Source of the DNA: Haloactinospora alba
Lineage (GTDB): Bacteria > Actinomycetota > Actinomycetes > Streptosporangiales > Streptosporangiaceae
Length of the DNA stretch: 64,000 nt
Assembly (NCBI RefSeq): GCF_006717075.1
Contig: NZ_VFQC01000002.1
Location: 186,001 to 250,000 of the forward strand
Direction: 5' to 3'
The notes under the pieces are model-generated. The model made no database searches. It was not told the origin of the DNA and saw only the letters and a list, made by a program, of their open reading frames with translations. The position numbers and the translations under genes are program-made. Of this stretch, positions 8,275-16,196 are shown piece by piece; within the stretch, counting starts at the first letter, position 1; each line of letters opens with the position of its first letter.

Positions 8275-9359
8275 CACCGCCTCCCGAACTCCGGCAGTAG
8301 CGGCGCCAGAACCTCCCATACCGGGGCATGTGCGAGCCTCACTGCGTCACCGACCGTGAGGAGCACCGCCGGCACTTCCCACAACCGTTCCTCCATCTCG
8401 AACGATTCCTCACCCAGGGCGGAACGAAGGCCACCCATCAGGCCGACCAGATCGCTGACGAACAACCGTTGCGCGGGGACATCAGCGGCCTTCGCGACGA
8501 AGCTTTCCCGGGAGGGAGCGGCGAGCACGCTAGCGTGGACGACGGGATCAACGGCGGAGGAGTGAGGGCGCAGGCACACCAGGGCACCCAGCGGCACAGG
8601 CGGTGAGTGGTCCATGCCCAACATGAAACGGTGCTCCGCGGGAGTGAACACGACCCGCTCCCGCCGCTCTCCCGTCAGCATCACCCCGGACGTCTCGCTG
8701 GTGTTCTTGAGTAACTCCGCCGGAACAGCGGCTCGCGTCGGCCACCCCACCACCATTCCCTCGTTTGAGACCAGTACCAGATCATCCGCGAGAAAGTCAG
8801 CGCCAAGCTCTACGCAGGCGCGATGGGCTAGTGTGGACTTCCCGCCACCTTGATCAGCGAGAATCAGTACCGCTTTCCCATCGAGTACGACCGCCGAGGC
8901 GTGCAGCATCCGCCAGCCGCTAGCCAGTAGGCGCGAGGCGAAGAACACCCGCGCCACGTAGTCGGCCCACCTCATTACCTCGGGTTTCCCGACGGGAAGC
9001 AGAAGCCGGGTGAGGCATTCGGCCGTACGTACTTCCAGACGCACCGCAACGCTGTTCGGCCGATACCGCCCAACCGCCTGCAGCACCCCTGCCGCCTCCC
9101 TCTCGATAGCAAGCTGCGGCCCACCCTGCGGAAACGACAGCACAGGACGGTCGGTGAATATCCCGTCAACTTCCTCATCGGCCAGCGCGACCATGTTCTC
9201 CAGGTTCAGTCGCCAGTCCGGCATCAGGGCGCAAGGCGCCTTCCGGCATGGCGGAACCATCACCGCAGACACGTGCTCGGTTAAATCGCTTAGTTCTGAG
9301 ATGACCGCCAGACGAATATCGGTGAGAGCCAGATCAATACCGTTTTCGGTTGATGACAT
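8274..9359 (-). CDS. HPr kinase-like P-loop protein (first of pair)
   Basis: 361 residues from the ATG at 9359. Residues 1-130 are a novel N-terminal region. Then MLHASAVVL, LILADQGGGKSTLA (Walker A 168-176) and ADFLADDLVLV (ADD at 191-193), the order typical of HprK C-terminal kinase domains. Unlike its neighbour it keeps the full ADD pair, so it is the better candidate for an active kinase. It overlaps the second HprK-like gene by one base, implying fixed stoichiometry or a heterodimer. First gene of the eight-gene operon, starting only 23 bases after the upstream small gene. Confidence 0.75.
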   Translation of the reverse strand: MSSTENGIDLALTDIRLAVISELSDLTEHVSAVMVPPCRKAPCALMPDWRLNLENMVALADEEVDGIFTDRPVLSFPQGGPQLAIEREAAGVLQAVGRYRPNSVAVRLEVRTAECLTRLLLPVGKPEVMRWADYVARVFFASRLLASGWRMLHASAVVLDGKAVLILADQGGGKSTLAHRACVELGADFLADDLVLVSNEGMVVGWPTRAAVPAELLKNTSETSGVMLTGERRERVVFTPAEHRFMLGMDHSPPVPLGALVCLRPHSSAVDPVVHASVLAAPSRESFVAKAADVPAQRLFVSDLVGLMGGLRSALGEESFEMEERLWEVPAVLLTVGDAVRLAHAPVWEVLAPLLPEFGRR

Positions 9360-9382
9360 TGGGAATCGCGAAGCCTTCCACG

Positions 9383-9754
9383 TCAGGGACGGGATTGTTG
9401 CGGGGTGGTGTGGGTCCAGAGGGCCAGCAGGAGGGTGTCGGCGTCCGGGGCCGAGATGAGACCAGCCGGGGTGGCGGCCCAGTAGGACTGGGTGGCCTCG
9501 CCGAACCACACCACCACTCCGGGATGGTGCGCCTGGATCGCGGCGGCGGTGCGGTGTTCGGCGACGAACTCGACGGTGCGGCCGTACAACCGGGGCTGGC
9601 ACAGGGAGCGCTGCTGGCGGCAGGTGGTGTGGTCGCATCCAACGCACGGGCTGTCGTGGGCCGAGCGTTGCCGGGGAACGAGGGTACGGGGGGCTGGCTC
9701 TGTAGTGGTGTGAACAGCTGGGACAGCGGCGGGAGTGAGGGTAGTCTCGGGCAT
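9383..9754 (-). CDS. Small Cys-rich hypothetical protein
   Basis: 123 residues from the ATG at 9754, preceded by AAGGA; an ATG at 9817 would lengthen it. Contains a CVGCDHTTC(x6)C cluster (four Cys, C-x2-C-x4-C-x6-C), compatible with a small metal site, then a short beta-rich tail (GVVVWFGEATQSYWAAT). Family not recognised. It lies between the anti-sigma-like ATPase gene and the HprK-like genes with short gaps on both sides, all on the minus strand, so it is probably part of the same transcript. Confidence 0.6.
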   Translation of the reverse strand: MPETTLTPAAVPAVHTTTEPAPRTLVPRQRSAHDSPCVGCDHTTCRQQRSLCQPRLYGRTVEFVAEHRTAAAIQAHHPGVVVWFGEATQSYWAATPAGLISAPDADTLLLALWTHTTPQQSRP

Positions 9755-9848
9755 TGCTTTCCTTCCCGGTCGTACATGCACAGGGTGGGTAGTAGGGCCC
9801 GAGAGGTGTGGGCGCACCGCCCGGGCCGGGTGCCTGGGGCGTGGCCGG

Positions 9849-10409
9849 TCAGGCGGCGTCCCAGGCGCTGTTGGTCAGGTCGTAGGCCAGGAAGAACCAC
9901 ACGTGTCGGTGGGTGGGGAACCCGTTGTCGCCCCAGCTGGTGGCTAGCGCGTCGATGAGGGCCAGCCCCCGTCCGGACTCGGCCTCACCGGCGGGCTCGG
10001 GCCAACGGGCGGTGAGGTGGCGGCGGTCACGCCGGTCCCAGATCCGCAGCCCCGGGCTGCCGTTGTCGCGGCAGGTGAGGGTGATGCCGCCGGGATGGCG
10101 ATCGGCGCGCAGGGTGTAGGTGGCGCCGGGTTCGCCCGAGCGGGTGTGGCGCATGGCGTTGGTGGCGAGTTCGCTGCCCAGCAGGTCGAAGAGGTAGCGG
10201 AACTCCTCGTGCTGGCCGGTGGTGCAGGACCGTAGGAAGGCGTGCACCAGGGGCATGAGGCGGGTTTGGCCCCAGAAGTCGAAGGCACGCCGGGTGAAGG
10301 GCACCGGTTCGGCGTCAGGGGTGAAGTAGTGCTGTTTCTGCTGGGGGATGAGCAGACGCAACGGCACGGTTACCTGGTGTAGCTGTTCGGGTGCACAGTG
10401 GACAGGCAT
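9849..10409 (-). CDS. Anti-sigma-factor-like ATP-binding protein (HATPase_c)
   Basis: 186 residues from the ATG at 10409, 8 bases after AAGGAG. GHKL ATPase motifs: ELATNAMRHT (N box), LTCRDNGSPGLR (G1 box) and ESGRGLALIDALA (G2 box). This is the RsbW/SpoIIAB-like single-domain type common in actinomycetes next to Scr1-like/DUF397 pairs. Likely binds a sigma factor or partner protein; no cognate sigma gene is in the window. Promoter with a GAGAWTCTC operator lies 120 bases upstream. Confidence 0.85.
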   Translation of the reverse strand: MPVHCAPEQLHQVTVPLRLLIPQQKQHYFTPDAEPVPFTRRAFDFWGQTRLMPLVHAFLRSCTTGQHEEFRYLFDLLGSELATNAMRHTRSGEPGATYTLRADRHPGGITLTCRDNGSPGLRIWDRRDRRHLTARWPEPAGEAESGRGLALIDALATSWGDNGFPTHRHVWFFLAYDLTNSAWDAA

Positions 10410-10526
10410 GAGAGTCTCCTTGGCTGTAGAACAGAGGATTGGCGGACGAGTGCGACCACACCACATGGGGCGATACGCTGACCAACGACAACTCAGGGTG
10501 ATGTTTCGGTGACCAGCTACACACTT

Positions 10527-10586
10527 ATCCTATACAGAGATTCTCCAAAATCAAGGGTTATAGAGAATCTCTTGAAGATGTATTAG
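10527..10586. promoter_or_regulatory. Divergent promoters, each with a GAGAWTCTC operator in its spacer
   Basis: Two copies of a 10-base arm, AGAGATTCTC at 10536-10545 and GAGAATCTCT at 10563-10572, form an inverted repeat, and each contains the 9-base palindrome GAGAWTCTC. Minus strand: TTGATT (10549-10554) and TAGGAT (10527-10532) with 16 bases between. Plus strand: TTATAG (10558-10563) and TATTAG (10581-10586) with 17 bases between. The second predicts a start point at or a few bases before the ATG at 10596, i.e. a nearly leaderless message. Both operators fall between -35 and -10, consistent with repression by the Scr1-like protein. Confidence 0.6.
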
Positions 10587-10595
10587 AGTTACCCT

Positions 10596-11456
10596 ATGGC
10601 ACGTTCCCTCAGCCCAACTGTTCGGCGCCGTCGTCTCGCACGTGTGCTGCGCGGTCTGCGTGCGAGCGCCGGACTCACACTCGACTCCGCTGCGAAACAG
10701 GCCGCAATCCCTCGGGCTACACTCGGCAAGCTCGAAACAGGCGACCTCAAACGCATCCGCCTGGCCGACCTGGACTCACTGGCACAGCTCTATGAGGTCG
10801 ACAACCAACGTCGGCTGGGGATGCACCAGTTAGCGAAGGACGCCATCGAACAGGGCTGGTGGTCCAAATACAAGGATGTCTTCGGTGCCGAAGCACTGCC
10901 GGACTTCGAGGCCGAGGCTTCCTTCATCAGAACGTACGAAGCCCAAGTCATCCCGGGTCTTCTACAAACACCGGCGTATACACGTGCTGTCTTCACGGGC
11001 ACCAATGCCTTCGCAGAGGAAGAGGTCAAGCGACACGTCGATGCTCGGATGGAGCGGCAACGCATCCTCACGCACGCTTATCCGCCGGAGTACGCAGCCA
11101 TAATCGACGAGGCCGCACTACGGCGGCCTGCAGGCGGCATCCAAGCTATGCAGGAACAGCTTCACCACCTTACTGACGTGGCCAGGCATCCACACATCAC
11201 ACTTCACGTACTTCCGTTCTCGGCCGGCATGCACGCAGCTAACCTGGGCGGGTTCATGATCATGGACTTCCCGGAACCAGCGGACCCCGCGATCGGTTAT
11301 GCGGAGACTCCTTCCTCTATTCTGTTCGTAGAGACGGAAGAAGAGATCCGTCGTCATGACGCTATGTGGCGAGAAGCCCTCAATGCTTCTCTCACCGTGG
11401 CCCAGTCCATCGACTTCATCAATGAGGTCGCCACGTCATTAGAGAGTTACCAGTGA
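10596..11456 (+). CDS. Scr1-like XRE regulator with DUF5753 domain
   Basis: 286 residues. N-terminal helix-turn-helix (about 15-70: LRASAGLTLDSAAKQAAIPRATLGKLETG) then a DUF5753 domain (about 90-275) with the usual YEAQVIPGLLQTPAYTRAV and later HVLPFSAGMH. In Streptomyces such proteins pair with a DUF397 partner and control development or antibiotic production. No clear Shine-Dalgarno; the predicted promoter implies little or no leader. Coupled to the DUF397 gene by a GTGA overlap. Confidence 0.9.
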   Translation: MARSLSPTVRRRRLARVLRGLRASAGLTLDSAAKQAAIPRATLGKLETGDLKRIRLADLDSLAQLYEVDNQRRLGMHQLAKDAIEQGWWSKYKDVFGAEALPDFEAEASFIRTYEAQVIPGLLQTPAYTRAVFTGTNAFAEEEVKRHVDARMERQRILTHAYPPEYAAIIDEAALRRPAGGIQAMQEQLHHLTDVARHPHITLHVLPFSAGMHAANLGGFMIMDFPEPADPAIGYAETPSSILFVETEEEIRRHDAMWREALNASLTVAQSIDFINEVATSLESYQ

Positions 11457-11701
11457 ACGCGCTGAGATTCCACAAGAGCAGCTACAGCGGCGCCAGCCAG
11501 AACTGTGTAGAAGTGGCTCCCGTCCCTTCCGAGTTCCACAAGAGCAGCTACAGTGGCCAAGACGTCAACTGCGTCGAGGTCGCTCCGCTCTCTCCCGGGG
11601 CAGCCGTACGCGACTCGAAACACCCCGAGAAGGGGCACCTGACGTTCCCGGCGCCCGAATGGGACGCCTTCCTCACCGCCGCCCGTACCGGAGAGCTGTA
11701 G
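11453..11701 (+). CDS. DUF397 protein with duplicated N-terminal unit
   Basis: 82 residues from a GTG overlapping the regulator's stop. DUF397 normally has one WxKSSYSG...CVEVA unit; here FHKSSYSG...NCVEVAP occurs twice (about residues 6-25 and 28-48), followed by the ordinary VRDSKHPEKGHLTFPAPEWDAFL tail (split here as DSKHPEKG and FPAPEWDAFL). Partner of the Scr1-like regulator, thought to modulate it in related systems. The tandem unit is read directly; its effect is unknown. Confidence 0.9.
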   Translation: MNALRFHKSSYSGASQNCVEVAPVPSEFHKSSYSGQDVNCVEVAPLSPGAAVRDSKHPEKGHLTFPAPEWDAFLTAARTGEL

Positions 11702-11879
11702 CCTCTCCTTCCCGCGCCGGCATCGGGGAGGGCACTCCGGCCACGCGCTACCTCCGCCTGCCACATAGAGCAATGGTTAACTACAATCGGTGTCCGACCG
11801 TGGCCTCGCACCCCATGTGTTCGGGGGTATCGGCGACGAGCGCGGCACCGGGAGTGGTTGTCCGGCTAAGGGGGCGACA

Positions 11880-12899
11880 GTGGCCGATGACGCCGGGGAG
11901 GCCGAGCACGCCTACGGCCTGCTGGAGATGGACGACCAGCTGATCCACGCGCGGGCGGTCCAGATCGTCGCGGAACTGGGCATCGCCGACCTCCTCGCCG
12001 ACGGCCCCCGCTCCTCGGAGGAGATCGCCGCGGCCACCTCCAGCGACCCGGACGCCTGCTACCGGATGCTGCGCATGCTGACCACGCGCGGCATCCTCAC
12101 CGAGACCCGGCCCCGAACCTTCGGTCTCACCCCGCGGGGCGGCCCCCTGCGTTCCGACCACCCCTACAGCGTGCGCCACACACTGCGGCTGAACGGCGCC
12201 GTGGTTCCGCTGGTCATCGACGGTGCCCAGCACAGCCTGCGCACCGGGGAGCCCACCCTCCCCGCCGTGACAGGCGAGAGCTTCTACGAGCACCTGGAAC
12301 GCGAACCCGAGCACGCCGCCCTGTTCGACGCGGCGATGTCCGAACTTACTCGGGCGATGCTGCCCAGCCTGCTGGCGGCCTACGCGTTCACGGGCCACGT
12401 GGTCGACGTCGGCGCGGGCACCGGAACGCTGCTGCGCGGCATCCTGCGCGCCACCCCCGCCGCCTCGGGAACCGCCTTCGACACTCCCCGCCTGACCGAG
12501 TCCGCCCGGGAGGCGATCCGCCGCGACGGGCTCGAGGACCGCTGCGTGTTCACCGGCGGGGACTTCTTCACCGAGGTGCCGCCGGGAGGCGACCTCTACG
12601 TGTTGAAGTGGGTACTGCACAACTGGCCCGACGAGCAGGCCGCGGCGATCCTGCGCCGGTGCCGCCAGGCCATGCCCGACCGCGCCCGGCTTCTGGTCAT
12701 CGAGGCCGTGCTGCCCGAACCCGGCACCGACGCCCCCGGCCCGGCCGCCACCATGGACGTGTCGATGCTGGTCGTGCCCGGCGGGCGCGAGCGCACCGAG
12801 GAGCAGTACGCCGCGCTGCTCGCCGACGCGGGATTGCGCCTGCAACGTGTCGTGTCCGCCGGTTCCCGCAACAGCGTCCTCGAGTCCCGCCCGGTCTGA
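11880..12899 (+). CDS. SAM-dependent O-methyltransferase (acetylserotonin OMT-like)
   Basis: 339 residues from GTG 11880, preceded by GGGGG five bases upstream; an upstream in-frame GTG at 11790 gives a poor N-terminus. N-terminal dimerisation/winged helix (ADLLADGPRSSEEIA, MLRMLTTRGILTE), then the SAM site VVDVGAGTGTLLRG and the late motif LYVLKWVLHNWPDEQ, with the family's His/Asp acid-base pair plausible there. Such enzymes methylate phenolic hydroxyls. It is next to a SnoaL-like protein and a type III PKS, so a resorcinol or pyrone product is a plausible substrate. Confidence 0.85.
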   Translation: MADDAGEAEHAYGLLEMDDQLIHARAVQIVAELGIADLLADGPRSSEEIAAATSSDPDACYRMLRMLTTRGILTETRPRTFGLTPRGGPLRSDHPYSVRHTLRLNGAVVPLVIDGAQHSLRTGEPTLPAVTGESFYEHLEREPEHAALFDAAMSELTRAMLPSLLAAYAFTGHVVDVGAGTGTLLRGILRATPAASGTAFDTPRLTESAREAIRRDGLEDRCVFTGGDFFTEVPPGGDLYVLKWVLHNWPDEQAAAILRRCRQAMPDRARLLVIEAVLPEPGTDAPGPAATMDVSMLVVPGGRERTEEQYAALLADAGLRLQRVVSAGSRNSVLESRPV

Positions 12900-12923
12900 A
12901 CCATCCGTCGGGGCAGCCCGGAC

Positions 12924-13397
12924 CTATCCGGCGCCTCCGGGGTGCCGCTTTCCCTCGTCGAGCCACACCGGTGTGACGTCGACCGTGTGGATGCGCCAGC
13001 GCCCCTCCTCGCGCCGGTAGGTGTTGTCGTACCACCCGCCGACCGACCACCAGTCGGTCGGGTCCTGGTCGCTGCGCAGGTGGACGGCGTGCAAGTAGGA
13101 GCGCGAGGTGGCGGTGTCCCCCTCACCGCCGGCGTCCCCGTCCTCGCGGACCTCGATCTGGTGGTTGGTGCTCATGTGGTGGGTGCGGTGGTAGCGCCCC
13201 AGGTCGGCGGCGACGAACGCGGCTAACCCCTCCCGCCCCTGGTGCTGGGCGCCCGGGAGCCGCAGCAGGCAGTCCGCGGTGAACAGGCGCGCGTATCCGA
13301 CGAAGTCGCGTTCGTCGAGGCATCGGGCGAACTGGACCAGTAGGTCGCTGATCTCCGCGCGTTCCAACAGCAGGCGCAGCCGGGCGTCGTCGCTCAC
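12924..13397 (-). CDS. SnoaL/NTF2-like protein
   Basis: 157 residues of the NTF2-like cone fold (SnoaL_4 type): EISDLLVQFARCLDERDFVGYARLFTADC (start of fold), HHMSTNHQIEV, WWSVGGWYDNTYRREEGRWRI. Members are dehydratases, cyclases or isomerases of polyketide and steroid pathways, or have no known activity. It is transcribed with the type III PKS upstream (36-base gap) and convergent to the methyltransferase (24-base gap). Confidence 0.8.
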   Translation of the reverse strand: MSDDARLRLLLERAEISDLLVQFARCLDERDFVGYARLFTADCLLRLPGAQHQGREGLAAFVAADLGRYHRTHHMSTNHQIEVREDGDAGGEGDTATSRSYLHAVHLRSDQDPTDWWSVGGWYDNTYRREEGRWRIHTVDVTPVWLDEGKRHPGGAG

Positions 13398-13433
13398 AAC
13401 GGCTCCCTCCCCGTTACGCAGGGTCGCCTCGGC

Positions 13434-14483
13434 TCACTCGCCCCGTAACAGGGCAGTGTAGAGGGTGAGTCCGGGCCCGAAAGTCATGGCCACGCCGTGC
13501 TCGCCGGAAGGAAGCGGACGGTTCCGTTGCAGTTCCGCGAGGACGATCGGCAGTCCGGCCGAGGAGCAGTTGCCGTATTCGGCCAGCACAGCGCGGGACG
13601 TCACCGTCGCCTCGGGGGTGAGGGACAGGCTCTCCTCGGCCGCGTCGATGATCTTCCGCCCGCCGGGGTGGATCGCCCACCAGTCCACGTCCGCCGGTGC
13701 CAGCCCGTGGGGGTGGAGCAGGGCACGCACGACCTCGGGGAGGCGCAGGGCGATCAGTTCGGGGATGCGGGACGACAGTCCCATCGGGAAGCCGGTGTCG
13801 CCCACCTCCCACGTCATGTGCTCCTCGTGCTCCACGTCGGTGTAGGAGGCCGTGTCCACCACGGCCGCCCCGCCCGGTGGAGCGTCCGGGCCCCGCAGCA
13901 CCATGGCCACCGCGCCGTCGCCGAATAGGGAGTTGATGACGAGCTGCTCGACGTCCCACGGCGGCGGTTGGAGGTGCAGCGAGGACAGCTCCACGTTGAG
14001 CAGCACCGCCGGGTGCGGGTGGCAGCGCACGAAGTCGGTGCACACCGCCAGCCCCGGCAGCGCCGCGTGACACCCCATGTGTCCGACGAACAGCCGCTGG
14101 GTGGCCGGGGACATCCCCAGCTCGCTGATCAGCCGCGAGTCGACACCGGGGCTCTGGTACCCGGTGGAGGAGACCGCGCACAGGTGGCCGACCCGGCCGG
14201 CGTCGACGCCGGCGTCGGTGAGGGCGTCCGCGACGGCGTCCCTGGCCAGCGGGAGCGCCTCCCGCTGGAAGCGCCGCATCCGCTCCCGGGTTCCCCACGA
14301 GGAGACGTCCTCGCTCTCGGGGTCGACGGCCAGGCGACGCCACCGGATTCCGGAACGGTCCAGGAGTTTGTGCAGCACGTCGGTGTTGCCGTGCCCGGCC
14401 GGCAGCAGCTCGGGCAGGCGCTCCTGCGCCAGCGCCGTCTGTGGGAAGGCCGTCCCGATTCCGGTGATCCGCGCCGGTGCCAT
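13434..14483 (-). CDS. Type III polyketide synthase
   Basis: 349 residues, a usual length. The thiolase-fold triad is visible: Cys138 in GHMGCHAA, His272 in WAIHPGG and Asn305 in EYGNCSSAG, plus the NSLFGDGA motif (184-191). The Cys-His-Asn set with the GNCSSAG loop fits chalcone/stilbene synthase-like enzymes more than KAS III. Starter and chain length cannot be told from sequence. It would condense malonyl-CoA to a resorcinol, pyrone or naphthalene product, then possibly modified by the SnoaL-like protein and the O-methyltransferase. Confidence 0.88.
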   Translation of the reverse strand: MAPARITGIGTAFPQTALAQERLPELLPAGHGNTDVLHKLLDRSGIRWRRLAVDPESEDVSSWGTRERMRRFQREALPLARDAVADALTDAGVDAGRVGHLCAVSSTGYQSPGVDSRLISELGMSPATQRLFVGHMGCHAALPGLAVCTDFVRCHPHPAVLLNVELSSLHLQPPPWDVEQLVINSLFGDGAVAMVLRGPDAPPGGAAVVDTASYTDVEHEEHMTWEVGDTGFPMGLSSRIPELIALRLPEVVRALLHPHGLAPADVDWWAIHPGGRKIIDAAEESLSLTPEATVTSRAVLAEYGNCSSAGLPIVLAELQRNRPLPSGEHGVAMTFGPGLTLYTALLRGE

Positions 14484-14637
14484 TACACCCCCTTCCGGCG
14501 GTACCGCGAGTATCCGCCTCTCCCCAGGACCTACCCAGCACTCCTGTCCCGCACGGGCACCCGGCTAGAATCCGCACCAGTCGCCCGGGCCGACAACCGC
14601 ACGCGAAAACCCCCACCCGCCCCCGACGGGAGCACCG

Positions 14638-15273
14638 ATGAGCACACCTCCCTCCTCCGTTCCCTCCGAGATCCGCCCGCGGAAACTGTGGTTCTGGATC
14701 GGCGGCGCCCTCATCGTCCTCGGCGTCGGCGGCGGGATCACCGGCTTCGTTCTGGGCATGGTCAACCTGGCCGGCGCCACGAGCACCGAGGCCGAGTTCA
14801 CACCCCCGGAGACCGCCACGTTCCGGGCCGAACAGGTCAACACCGACTCCGACATGTGGAAGCTCTACGCCGACCGCGACGTGCCCTCCAGCGAGGTCGC
14901 GCGAAGCTGCGAACTCACCGGCCCCGACGGGCGGGTGGATATCGACGATCCGGGATACAACAGCGAGTCCACGGTCAACGGCGACACCTGGATCCTGGTC
15001 GCCAGGTTGGACGTCACCCAGCCCGGGGAGTACACGATGGAGTGCGCGGCCGAAACCGGGGCAGACCTCAGCGTGGGCTACGGGCCCGACGGCTCCAGTA
15101 CCGCCCTCACCGTGGTCGGCTCCATCGGCGCGCTCCTCCTCGCACCGCTGGGGCTCCTCCTGGGGCTCGTCACGCTCATCGTCACCGGCGTGCGGCGCTC
15201 CAACCACCGGGGCCGGCTCCGGGAAACACACACCCCTCCCCCGGGCTCCGGCCCCTACAAACACAAACAGTGA
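14638..15273 (+). CDS. Two-TM membrane protein, unknown function
   Basis: 211 residues. One membrane segment near the N-terminus (about 19-45, LWFWIGGALIVLGVGGG...), an extracytoplasmic domain of about 110 residues with two Cys (ARSCEL and MECAAE) that could form a disulfide, then a second segment (about 160-185) and a basic, Pro-rich cytoplasmic tail. Resembles small actinobacterial exported hypothetical proteins. Single gene; convergent with the beta-lactamase-like gene. Confidence 0.75.
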   Translation: MSTPPSSVPSEIRPRKLWFWIGGALIVLGVGGGITGFVLGMVNLAGATSTEAEFTPPETATFRAEQVNTDSDMWKLYADRDVPSSEVARSCELTGPDGRVDIDDPGYNSESTVNGDTWILVARLDVTQPGEYTMECAAETGADLSVGYGPDGSSTALTVVGSIGALLLAPLGLLLGLVTLIVTGVRRSNHRGRLRETHTPPPGSGPYKHKQ

Positions 15274-15293
15274 CGGCGGCGGGACACCCTCCC

Positions 15294-16196
15294 CTAACCG
15301 ATCTCCCGCAGGTGGTCGCGGAGCAGCCGCGCCACACGACCCATCAGGGTCTCGACCTCCGGTTGGACGCTGGCCGCGACCCGCGACTCCGTGAGCGCCG
15401 CGACAGCGAACGCCCGGCCGTCGGCGTGCTCGACCACGCCGATCTCGTGGCGGAGGTTGAGCAGAGTCCCGGTCTTGGAGGACCAGCGGGAGGCGTCGGA
15501 GGCGAAGTCGGGCGCCAGCCGCTGCCGCAGCACGTTGGACGCCATGAGCTCCCGCACCCGCTCGGCGACAGCCGGGGTGACGGCCGAGGGCCGCCACAGC
15601 TCCCGCAGCAGGTCGGCGTAGGCCCGCGCCGAACCGGAGCTGGCGCGGGTCGCGTCGAGCTGGGGCACCCGGTGGCCGCGCCCGTCCGTTCCCGCCTCGA
15701 TGGCCAGGGTGTGCGCGAGGTGCCTCTCCGCGGGGTCGAGGCGTTGGGCCGGTGTCTCGTTGAGCTCGCGGATCATGTTGCGGACGGTGATCCCGCGCAG
15801 CCCGAGCCCGCGCATGATTCCCGCGACGTCGGCGGGGCTGGTGAGTTCGAACAGCGCGTCGGAGGCGGCGCCGTCGCTCAGGGCGATACTGAGGTAGAGC
15901 AGGTCGTCGAGGGCGACCCGGGCCGGGTGCCGGAACCGGTCGATTCCCGGTGTGCCGGAGGGCTCGCCTCGCGGCCGCACCAGAACCTCCGCCGCCCCGT
16001 CGAGCTCACCGCTGTGTATGCGTTCCAGGGTGGCCAGAACGAGCGGCACTTTGACCAGAGACGCCGTGGGGTACTCCACGTCCGGGTCGATGCCGACCTC
16101 GTCGCCGGTGTCCAGGTCCCGCACGAGGAACGAACCCCGCACACCGGCGGCGTCGAGCTCCTCCCGCAGCTCCCGGACGAGGGCCTCGGTACTCAC
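15294..16196 (-). CDS. Cytosolic class A beta-lactamase-fold protein, deacylation Glu missing
   Basis: 300 residues from a GTG in a GTGA overlap with the LysR stop. Motifs: S46-L-V-K49 (SxxK), S107-D-G109 in the SDN position, K241-T-G243 (KTG). In the omega-loop position the expected ExELN reads I142-R-E-L-N, so the deacylation Glu appears to be Ile. There is no signal peptide or lipobox. The protein could acylate with beta-lactams but should not turn them over well; a sensor, PBP-like esterase or other serine hydrolase is possible. Co-transcribed with the LysR gene. Confidence 0.8.
   Translation of the reverse strand: MSTEALVRELREELDAAGVRGSFLVRDLDTGDEVGIDPDVEYPTASLVKVPLVLATLERIHSGELDGAAEVLVRPRGEPSGTPGIDRFRHPARVALDDLLYLSIALSDGAASDALFELTSPADVAGIMRGLGLRGITVRNMIRELNETPAQRLDPAERHLAHTLAIEAGTDGRGHRVPQLDATRASSGSARAYADLLRELWRPSAVTPAVAERVRELMASNVLRQRLAPDFASDASRWSSKTGTLLNLRHEIGVVEHADGRAFAVAALTESRVAASVQPEVETLMGRVARLLRDHLREIG

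Noticed and set aside
7411-9359. Lasso peptide cluster suggested by HPr-kinase-like genes
   Set aside because: No precursor, B1/B2 protease or asparagine-synthetase-like cyclase is present in the window.
13414-15597. A 727-codon minus-strand frame over the type III PKS and neighbours
   Set aside because: Overlaps three recognisable genes in other frames and reads as low-complexity Arg/Ala.
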